This document shows positions 8,420 through 15,005 of a stretch of 64,000 bases of DNA, one piece after another (position 1 is the stretch's first letter; the number at the start of each line of letters is the position of its first letter). The stretch is taken from positions 114,302 through 178,301 of the forward strand of contig NZ_SHKN01000004.1 of NCBI RefSeq assembly GCF_004217115.1, given 5' to 3'. This DNA is from Ancylomarina subtilis (GTDB lineage: Bacteria > Bacteroidota > Bacteroidia > Bacteroidales > Marinifilaceae). The notes under the pieces are model-generated. The model saw nothing but the letters and a program-made list of their open reading frames with translations, was not told where the DNA came from and did no database searches. The position numbers and the translations under genes were made by a program.

Positions 8420-8872
8420 TTAAAATAATTCTTTCATTTTCGAATCGTATGCCACACGCGAACCATCGTCGGTGGTATGTTCTTCCAATGAATTCATTTT
8501 CGATTGGACACAAATATAAACCAACTCCTCATCTGAAGTGTTGCATAAACTTCTCACCCCTTCGGGTGCAACGCGTATGATGCTTCCTTCCTCAATGGGA
8601 AAGCAATCCTCATTCACCTGATAATAACCCGATCCCTTAAGCACAATATAGGTTTCTTCATCCTGATTGTGAATATGAAAATAACCCAAATCGGTTTTAG
8701 GGGGTAAAGCGTTAAAGGATATTTCGGTACCGCTTGCTTTGGTCAGCTCTTTTAAAAACACCTTGCCTTTAATTTCTTTTCCTGATATGGGATGAATTAA
8801 TGAATGGAATTTGATCTCATCCAGTGGTCCAATATTTACAGCTGTATAATCTTTATTTTCTGATTGTTTCAT
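8420..8872 (-). CDS. Cupin domain protein
   Basis: This 150-residue single-domain cupin starts at the ATG at 8872 (MKQSENKD); an in-frame ATG at 8914 would add 14 residues. Cupin motif 1 reads GYFHIHNQDEETYIVLKG, giving the HxH...E metal-binding triad. Motif 2 is weaker (PEGVRSLCNTSDE), with the usual motif-2 His missing, so metal binding may be incomplete. The family covers isomerases, dioxygenases and sugar-binding regulators; no substrate can be assigned. It is cytoplasmic and monocistronic, ending at its own hairpin terminator. Confidence 0.85.
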   Translation of the reverse strand: MKQSENKDYTAVNIGPLDEIKFHSLIHPISGKEIKGKVFLKELTKASGTEISFNALPPKTDLGYFHIHNQDEETYIVLKGSGYYQVNEDCFPIEEGSIIRVAPEGVRSLCNTSDEELVYICVQSKMNSLEEHTTDDGSRVAYDSKMKELF

Positions 8873-9196
8873 TTCTTTATGATTTTCAGTCTTGTTTTGA
8901 ATCAAATTTCTCAAAATTAATTCTAGAATAATTGAAAATTAAACTTGTCCATAAGGGTGTATCTCGTTATAAAAAGTACAGCATACAAAGCCATATATCT
9001 GTCTCGTGTCCTTTTTTATTATTCGAGTTTAAAGCTACAAAAACAAGCTTGGTAACAAAAAAACAATATTCTAATTTTATGTATCTTATTTTTAGTTTAA
9101 TCCTAAGTCGAAAATAGCCTATCGCCCTTGCCTAAAACATATATTATAGCGAAGTTTGGTCTCGATCAAAAAAAAACAATACACAAAACAAACAAA

Positions 9197-9745
9197 ATGA
9201 AAACACCCATCATCGCTCTCATGCTATGCCTTTTTGTGGCTTTTAGTTCACAGGCTAAACACAAAACTGTAAAAACGGATTCGGTTGAAATCATCAAAGA
9301 ATTTCATAACGCCTTTAAATATCAGAACTACTACATCAGTGCACAGCCCAGTCTGGAAGCCCTGCGTTGGTATCAATCGCAAGGAGTAGACGAAATAATC
9401 AACCTACGCACCGAAAAAGAAAATCAGGACTTTGCCGCTTATGCCTACAACGAAGAAAATATGGCAAAGGAATTGGGAATAGTTTACCATAACTTACCCA
9501 TAGGGGGCTCTAAAGATTATACGCCGGAAAATCTTGAGGCATTTGCTAAATTACTCGAGGGAAAAGAAAAGCTCTTGATTCACTGTCGAAGTGCCGGCCG
9601 GGCAACCACAGTTTTCATGGCTTACCTGGTTAAATACAAAGGCTATTCGACAAACGAGGCTGCCAGGGTCGGTCGTAAACTTAAATTTGCCTTACCCTTA
9701 GAGAAAATGCTGGACAAGGAAATCAGCCTGGAAATAAACGACTAG
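9197..9745 (+). CDS. Exported DUF442 / protein tyrosine phosphatase-like protein
   Basis: The start is ATG at 9197, which gives a clean Sec signal peptide (MKTPIIALMLCLFVAFSSQA); the open frame extends 69 bp upstream but that part is not signal-like. The mature protein has the beta-lactamase-hydrolase-like/DUF442 phosphatase fold: an early YISAQPS segment, EIINLR at about 66-71, and the P-loop HCRSAGRATT with Cys130 and Arg135 (Cx4R, typical of DUF442 and one residue shorter than classical Cx5R). It is 182 residues and should act as a periplasmic phosphatase or persulfide-related enzyme; the substrate is unknown. A bidirectional terminator follows. Confidence 0.85.
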   Translation: MKTPIIALMLCLFVAFSSQAKHKTVKTDSVEIIKEFHNAFKYQNYYISAQPSLEALRWYQSQGVDEIINLRTEKENQDFAAYAYNEENMAKELGIVYHNLPIGGSKDYTPENLEAFAKLLEGKEKLLIHCRSAGRATTVFMAYLVKYKGYSTNEAARVGRKLKFALPLEKMLDKEISLEIND

Positions 9746-9768
9746 GATCAAAGCAATCTGAAAAACAC

Positions 9769-9798
9769 AAAGCCATTCTCCGCAGAGAATGGCTTTTG
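9769..9798. terminator. Bidirectional terminator
   Basis: A perfect 10-bp stem (AGCCATTCTC / GAGAATGGCT) with a CGCA loop and T-run lies between the convergent phosphatase (plus) and HAD (minus) genes. A nearly identical hairpin recurs at 11781-11811. Confidence 0.92.
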
Positions 9799-9861
9799 TT
9801 AATTTATCAATTTAGAACAAAAAGCTTTCGGGAATATAACCTATCCCGTTGCACAAATACT

Positions 9862-10551
9862 TTATGGTTTCAATCCTATCTCATGCAGAAATTCAATCTC
9901 ATTATTTTCAAAATTGTCAATTCTATAATCTGCTATATCAAAATCAATTTCTTTATTCCCATTAGTAAAAGCAACAGTAGTCATTCCCGCATTCTTTGCA
10001 GCCAACATCCCCGAATATGAATCTTCGATAACCAAACAATTCTCAGGTTTAATATTTAGTTTTTTTGCTGTATTGCAATAAATGGCAGGATCGGGTTTGC
10101 CCTTATCTTCGAACTCGGCTGAAGATAAGGTGTCAAATAAATGTAAGATACCCGCTTTTTTTAATACGGCAGGAATAATTCTGTTGGGTGAATTAGTCGC
10201 CAGGCCAATTTTATAATTTCTATCCTTTAATCTCTCAATAAAAGACTTGATCCCGTTTATGTGACAATCCTGGCTTTCAATCAGGTCGATAACCCGTGAT
10301 ACAACCATTTGTTCTACAGTATGGAAATCTTTGTTGTCCCAGGGAAACTTTTCGTACCAAAATTCTGTGACTTCAGAAGTTGTCATCGATTGGGTTATTT
10401 TAGAATGTTCGTCAGTCACTTTCACCCCTAAAGATGTAAAAACTTCATATTCCGCCTGTTTCCAGAGTTTCTCTGAGTCAACGATGACCCCGTCCATATC
10501 AAATATTACCGCTTTCCGGCACGTCATATTTATTGAATTCGTGTTTGTCAT
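9862..10551 (-). CDS. hxpB: HAD family phosphatase, hexitol phosphatase HxpB-like
   Basis: This 229-residue HAD subfamily IA phosphatase has motif I FDMDGVIVDSE (Asp18 nucleophile, Asp20 acid/base), motif II ATNS near residue 118, motif III Lys in KGKPDPAIY, and motif IV VIEDSYSGMLAA. The cap region with DSEKLWKQAE and FWYEKFPWD matches the YniC/HxpB branch, which dephosphorylates 2-deoxyglucose 6-phosphate, mannitol 1-phosphate and sorbitol 6-phosphate. An internal Met at residue 9 is an alternative start. It acts in the cytoplasm and is probably monocistronic. The sugar-phosphate role suits the carbohydrate genes that follow, though it is not part of their operon. Confidence 0.88.
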   Translation of the reverse strand: MTNTNSINMTCRKAVIFDMDGVIVDSEKLWKQAEYEVFTSLGVKVTDEHSKITQSMTTSEVTEFWYEKFPWDNKDFHTVEQMVVSRVIDLIESQDCHINGIKSFIERLKDRNYKIGLATNSPNRIIPAVLKKAGILHLFDTLSSAEFEDKGKPDPAIYCNTAKKLNIKPENCLVIEDSYSGMLAAKNAGMTTVAFTNGNKEIDFDIADYRIDNFENNEIEFLHEIGLKP

Positions 10552-10862
10552 TCCTTTTTAATCTAGCACCAAACTGGCTATTCAAAATTGGTTCTATTTT
10601 CTGCCACCTTTGGCCTGCAGTACATAGCCTATGAGCTTTAATGTACCCTTTTTTGAGAATTCAAATCTACGAAACAATAAGCAATAAAAAAGAGGAGAGC
10701 CTACAAATAGAACCTCATACTAAGGAACGACTTTACCCTTAGATGGACTTCGTCGAGTTCCGCTTCGCTACAGTTCCCTAAAGGGGACTTAAATGAATCG
10801 GTGAAATGCAGGCTCCCTTTAGGGCTGGGGTAAAACTGAATTTCAGTCTGAGATTCGAAGCC
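10552..10862. other. Intergenic region with GC-rich palindromes
   Basis: No gene is seen. It contains CCCTAAAGGG (10776-10785) and its reverse complement CCCTTTAGGG (10815-10824), framed by TTTACCC near 10733 and GGGGTAAA near 10827. It looks like a folded dispersed intergenic repeat. The bases 10847-10871, which include the end of the esterase gene, recur at 11748-11771. Confidence 0.5.
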
Positions 10863-11726
10863 TTATTCTTTACTCAGTAAGAATTCAAGGGGAATGTGCA
10901 ACCTGCTCTTCCAGGCATTTTCATCGTGTTTATCCCCTTCAAACTTACGAGTTATCCAATTCTCATTTTGATGATAGCCCCGTTCTTTCATCAGACTGTC
11001 CGCGATCAACTGATAGGGTTCGTAAAGCGAATCGAGTGTTTGTGTACCATAATCAAAATAGATTTTGTGCGTCATCGGATCAGGTAAATTCGTCGCCACA
11101 TATTTCAGAAAAACACCATCAATGGCCGGCCAGTGCGTCGACATGCAAGCCGCTCCACCAAACACATCAGGATATTCTGAAATGGCATAGCAGGAAATCA
11201 GACCTCCCATACTCGAACCGAGTATAAAGGTATTATCCCGATCCGACTGAGTCTTGAAATTCTTATCGATAAAAGGCTTGAGTTCCTCAACCAAAAATTT
11301 CAGATATTCATCAGACAGAATTTTGCCTTTGAACTTTTCCGGTCTATCCATCGATTTCAAGGCCTCCTGTGGCTTGTTGGGCATATACTCCAAAGAACGG
11401 TTGGTGGTGTTATTGATCGCCACAACAATGACCGGTCGTATTTTCTGAGCCTTAATCAGGCTATCAATCGTCTCATCAACACCCCACTCCTGTTTGTTCC
11501 AAGTCGTTGTGCTATCGAAAAGCATCTGCCCATCGTGCATATAGATAACAGGATACGATTTTTTAGCATCATAAGCCGGGGGCAGCATCACTTTAACATC
11601 GCGAACCGGAATGTATGCAGACTGAAATGCCGGGTAATCTTTAAAACTTAGAGGTGAACGTTTCTTTTGTTTGTTACAGGCCAACAACGTGCTGCAAAAA
11701 ATTAAAACAAGGGCTATGTGTTTCAT
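10863..11726 (-). CDS. Esterase-family alpha/beta hydrolase lipoprotein
   Basis: This 287-residue putative esterase (PF00756, esterase D / enterochelin-esterase-like) has a lipoprotein signal with lipobox LLAC (Cys17). The nucleophile elbow is GSSMGG (Ser172), the acid is probably Asp225 in YFDYGTQ, and the base is His267 in GDKHDENAW. The oxyanion region is YMHDGQMLF. Relatives include carbohydrate esterases and esterases near polysaccharide loci, so it may de-acylate oligosaccharides in the periplasm or on the membrane; this is an inference from context. It is the last gene of the minus-strand maltodextrin block, but a hairpin terminator and a duplicated scar of its own 3' end lie between it and the GH13 gene upstream. 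Confidence 0.88.
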   Translation of the reverse strand: MKHIALVLIFCSTLLACNKQKKRSPLSFKDYPAFQSAYIPVRDVKVMLPPAYDAKKSYPVIYMHDGQMLFDSTTTWNKQEWGVDETIDSLIKAQKIRPVIVVAINNTTNRSLEYMPNKPQEALKSMDRPEKFKGKILSDEYLKFLVEELKPFIDKNFKTQSDRDNTFILGSSMGGLISCYAISEYPDVFGGAACMSTHWPAIDGVFLKYVATNLPDPMTHKIYFDYGTQTLDSLYEPYQLIADSLMKERGYHQNENWITRKFEGDKHDENAWKSRLHIPLEFLLSKE

Positions 11727-11747
11727 ATCAGTCTTTTAATTAGTCAT

Positions 11748-11771
11748 TCTGAGATTCAAAGCTTATTCTTT
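11748..11771 (-). repeat. Copy of the esterase 3' end (direct repeat of 10847-10871)
   Basis: The 24 bp match 10847-10871 with one substitution and one single-base gap. The original spans the last codons (Lys-Glu-stop) of the esterase and bases beyond. Here it stands alone just upstream of the esterase start, as if a second copy of the gene had been lost. Confidence 0.6.
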
Positions 11772-11780
11772 TTCCAATAA

Positions 11781-11811
11781 AAAAGCCATTCCCCGAAGAG
11801 AATGGCTTTTT
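11781..11811. terminator. Terminator after the GH13 lipoprotein gene
   Basis: The hairpin AAAAGCCATTC...GAGAATGGCTTTT is near-perfect with a short loop, with A and T runs on both sides. It is almost the same element as at 9769-9798. It lies 37 bp past the stop codon at 11848 and should limit read-through into the esterase gene. Confidence 0.88.
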
Positions 11812-11847
11812 GAGGGGTACCCACTTTCCGTAGAAACAGAAAGCAAA

Positions 11848-13245
11848 TTATTTTACAAATACTTTATATTCCCAGGCCTTTAAAGACATGGCTGTTTCTT
11901 TAGCAAGTTCTTGCTTCTCTTTGGTGAAAAAGTCGCTATAAGCACCTGCATAGGCCTCAGTATTTAATTTAACGTCCACAGCATCCTTGCTTAAGTTAAG
12001 AACCACCACAATGCGATCGCCGTCTTTTTCGCGAACAAAGGCATAAACGGCTTCGTTTTTGTCAGTAGGAATTCTAACCAAATCACCACCTTTAACGCCA
12101 TTGAATAAGGCTTTATTGGTCTTTTTCAGATCAATCAATTGGGTGTAAAAAGGGATTAAATCCTTACGAGTCCAGTCAATCTCATCTTTCTCGAAGAATT
12201 TCAAACGCTTGTCCATTCCGGCTTCCTGACCACTATAAATTAGAGGCATACCCGGTACTGTAAACGACAAAACAGCAAAGGCCTTCCCCGCATCTCCCAT
12301 TCGTTCCTTAATGGTTCCGTTCCATGAGTTCTCGTCGTGATTGGTAATGAAATTCATCAAGTAATTATCCTTCTGGTAAAGGGTGTCTATTTTAGCAAAA
12401 TAAGCATCAAGTTCATTGGCATTCTTCTCGCCTTTAGCAATATCATTCATCAAGTGGTGAAGATCCCAGGCATATCCCATATCGAAAGCTTTTTCCAAAA
12501 GTTCAGGTTTCCAGCCCTCAGCCAACATAAACACGGGTTTAATAGAATCCAATTCAGCTCTCGCCTCGTTCCAAAAATCAGTTGGCACCATACCGGCTAC
12601 ATCACATCTGAAACCATCAACATCCGCTTCGTTGATCCAGAATTTCAAAGAACCCTTCATGTATTCACGCATCTCCTTATTCTCGTAGTTCAAATCAGCC
12701 GTATCCGACCAATCCGTTCCCTCCGGCATAATAATTTCGCCCTTTTCATTCTGTGTATACCAATCCTTATGATCTTTCATAACCACATTGTCCCATCCGG
12801 TGTGATTAGCCACCCAGTCAAGAATCACCTTCATGCCCATATCGTGAGCTTTCTTAACCAAATTTTTCAAATCGTCCATGGTTCCAAACTCTGGATTCAC
12901 AGCACGGTAATCAGCCACCGCGTAATAAGAACCTAAACTCCCCTTACGCTTGGCTTGTGAAACAGGATACACTGGCATAATCCAAAGAATATCAACTCCC
13001 ATCTCTTTCAAACGAGGCATGTGCTCGGCAAAAGCGTTGATGGTTCCTTCAGGAGTGTACTGGCGAATGTTCACCTCATAGATATTCGCGTTACGAGTCC
13101 AATCCAAATGCATGGAATGACTGCAACATGATTTTTCATGCTTGGCATCCGCCTCTTTTTTTGCCTTTGGTGTATTTTGGCAAGACGTCAATAAACTTGC
13201 TATCAAAAGCAGGCTTAATGTTGAATTAAGAATTCTGTTCATCAT
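11848..13245 (-). CDS. GH13 alpha-amylase family lipoprotein
   Basis: This 465-residue GH13 enzyme has lipobox LLTSC (Cys22). The four conserved regions are present: DWVANHTG (144-150), GFRCDVAG with nucleophile Asp215, AEGW with acid/base Glu243, and TNHDEN with Asp304. A compact C-terminal beta domain ends the protein. A short linker after the lipid anchor carries Lys-Ser-Cys40-Cys41-Ser-His43-Ser-Met-His46, an unusual metal-ligand-like cluster. It should cleave alpha-1,4-glucosidic bonds of malto-oligosaccharides on the periplasmic side of a membrane. It is 22 bp downstream of the MalS-like gene, so the two are co-transcribed. ATG codons at 13245 and 13242 are both possible starts. Confidence 0.93.
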   Translation of the reverse strand: MMNRILNSTLSLLLIASLLTSCQNTPKAKKEADAKHEKSCCSHSMHLDWTRNANIYEVNIRQYTPEGTINAFAEHMPRLKEMGVDILWIMPVYPVSQAKRKGSLGSYYAVADYRAVNPEFGTMDDLKNLVKKAHDMGMKVILDWVANHTGWDNVVMKDHKDWYTQNEKGEIIMPEGTDWSDTADLNYENKEMREYMKGSLKFWINEADVDGFRCDVAGMVPTDFWNEARAELDSIKPVFMLAEGWKPELLEKAFDMGYAWDLHHLMNDIAKGEKNANELDAYFAKIDTLYQKDNYLMNFITNHDENSWNGTIKERMGDAGKAFAVLSFTVPGMPLIYSGQEAGMDKRLKFFEKDEIDWTRKDLIPFYTQLIDLKKTNKALFNGVKGGDLVRIPTDKNEAVYAFVREKDGDRIVVVLNLSKDAVDVKLNTEAYAGAYSDFFTKEKQELAKETAMSLKAWEYKVFVK

Positions 13246-13267
13246 TTATATTTTTAGTTGTAAGACA

Positions 13268-14926
13268 TTAGTTGATTTTTTCAAAAAGGGCCACTGAAAA
13301 GTCGCTATCTAAACTAACTTTAGAGTCAAGCACTTTTACAATTTTCCCTGAATAAGCATCTCTCAATTGCGTCCCCTCTTCGAAACCGGAAACCGGAATT
13401 TCCTTCTTGCCTTTCTCAAGGTCAAGGGCAACGACAACATAGTCCTGATAATTTTCCTGAGCAAAACTTCTGCTGAACACATAGGGCTTTGCAGAAATCA
13501 TTTGATGCACACCCGCTCCAACAGCAGGATGATTGCTACGGAATTGGCCCAGCTTCTGCCAGTGCTGAAGCAAGGCTTGTGTTTTGGCATCCTTGGCAAT
13601 ATCTTCCCAGTTCATAAACGAACGTAGAGTGGCATCACCTTGAGTGCCCTCGATCTCCAATGAACGAGCCGACTCGTCGCCATAATATACCTGAGAAGTT
13701 CCCGGGCAAAGCAAAAGCTTGGTTGCCGTTTCGTAGGTCTTACTTCGCGATGAATCAAATGGACTGCCATCGTCGTGCGATGTCAAATAATTTAAAACAC
13801 CCACCGTTTTCAATTCTTCATTCAGAATGGTCGAATAACGAGAGAATAAATCCTCGTAATTAGTCGTGGCATTGTATTTAAATTCAAAGTTGATCATGCT
13901 GTTAAAGCCATAATCGTAGTAGTTTACTTTTTTATCCCCAAAATCAAAAGCCTTGGCTGCACTGATATTGAAATTGTAAACCTCACCAACCAAATAAAAG
14001 TCATTGTCATCCAAAACTTTTTCAGGATGGTCCTGCTTCCAGGTTCTGAATGCATACTCACACTCCTTTTTCAAATCAGCCCAAACAGACTCCTCGGTGT
14101 GCTTCACGGTATCAGCTCTGTAGCCATCAATTCCAAACTCTAAAATATAATCGCATAACCACTTGATCAGGTAAAATCTTGGTGTTCTGGGATAGCCCGT
14201 TCTTTTGAAGAAGGCATCCAATTCAGCCATCTCTTCATCGTAACGGCCCTCAGCTTTCCATTTCTTTGCCAGTTCGGCTGGGATATCAACCTCTTGTGTA
14301 CTCTCCGTCTTCACATCAGGCAAATTATTGGTCAAGGTACACTCGATGGTTGTTTTATAGCTGGTATAGTCACAAGTTGGACAGGTTCTCACCCATGATT
14401 CTTCCCAAGCCGGATCCTTTTCGGTAGCCGGTCCGGTATGATTAATCACACCATCCAATAAAATTCGGATACCATGCGCATGAGCTGTTTCAACCAGTTC
14501 AGCCAAATCGGCCTTTGTTCCAAAGTTAGGGTCAAGTGCCGTCCAGTCCTTAGCCCAATAGCCATGGAAACCGTAGGTTGCCCCTGTTCCTTCATCAACA
14601 GCGCCATGAATTTGTTCGGTAATAGGTGTCATCCAAATGGCATTTATTCCCAGATTATTAAAGTAACCTTCTTTAATTTTCTGAGTTACCCCTTTGATAT
14701 CACCGCCTTCAAAGCCACGTAACTTTGCCGTTTTCTGAGTTCGATCAAAATTAACATCATTGGATTGATCGCCATTATTAAATCGGTCAGTCAATAGAAA
14801 ATAGACATTAGCTCCTTCCCAAACGAAAGGTGCATCACTCTTCGTCTCTTGTTTGTCGGACGTCGTACATCCGCCCAAAACCAAGAGAAACACAAGCAGA
14901 CTAATTAGTTTTGATTGAAGTTTCAT
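13268..14926 (-). CDS. GH13 periplasmic alpha-amylase lipoprotein, MalS-like
   Basis: I choose the ATG at 14926 (MKLQSKLIS), which starts a lipoprotein signal with lipobox LGGC (Cys20); the frame is open 10 codons further upstream. The 552-residue GH13 enzyme shows LLDGVINHTG, GYRADTVKH with nucleophile Asp272, VGEVY with acid/base Glu315, and TSHDDGS with Asp385. An insertion with TCPTC and the VKHTEESVW segment recall E. coli MalS, a periplasmic alpha-amylase. It probably releases maltose or maltohexaose-type products from imported dextrins. It lies 79 bp downstream of the GH31 gene and 22 bp before the next GH13 gene. Confidence 0.92.
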   Translation of the reverse strand: MKLQSKLISLLVFLLVLGGCTTSDKQETKSDAPFVWEGANVYFLLTDRFNNGDQSNDVNFDRTQKTAKLRGFEGGDIKGVTQKIKEGYFNNLGINAIWMTPITEQIHGAVDEGTGATYGFHGYWAKDWTALDPNFGTKADLAELVETAHAHGIRILLDGVINHTGPATEKDPAWEESWVRTCPTCDYTSYKTTIECTLTNNLPDVKTESTQEVDIPAELAKKWKAEGRYDEEMAELDAFFKRTGYPRTPRFYLIKWLCDYILEFGIDGYRADTVKHTEESVWADLKKECEYAFRTWKQDHPEKVLDDNDFYLVGEVYNFNISAAKAFDFGDKKVNYYDYGFNSMINFEFKYNATTNYEDLFSRYSTILNEELKTVGVLNYLTSHDDGSPFDSSRSKTYETATKLLLCPGTSQVYYGDESARSLEIEGTQGDATLRSFMNWEDIAKDAKTQALLQHWQKLGQFRSNHPAVGAGVHQMISAKPYVFSRSFAQENYQDYVVVALDLEKGKKEIPVSGFEEGTQLRDAYSGKIVKVLDSKVSLDSDFSVALFEKIN

Positions 14927-14954
14927 GATTTTATACTTATTCGTTTTTAAAACC

Positions 14955-15002
14955 AAACCTGGCAGGTTTGATTTACATCTTGTTAATAAACCTGTCAGGT
15001 TT
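14955..15002. repeat. Two AAACCTGNCAGGTTT palindromes
   Basis: AAACCTGGCAGGTTT (14955-14969) and AAACCTGTCAGGTTT (14988-15002) are each perfect palindromes around one base and are 18 bp apart. They sit between the GH31 stop codon and the MalS-like start. They may form paired hairpins in the operon mRNA. No T-run follows on the transcribed strand, so termination is not expected. Confidence 0.7.
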
Positions 15003-15005
15003 AAA

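Noticed and set aside
7962-8513. 183-codon minus-strand frame over the tandem repeats
   Set aside because: It overlaps the real cupin gene in another frame, and its product is Phe/Lys-rich because of the A/T-rich repeats.
12337-12936. Long antisense frame (199 codons) within the GH13 lipoprotein gene
   Set aside because: The sense frame has all GH13 catalytic motifs; the antisense product has no recognisable features.
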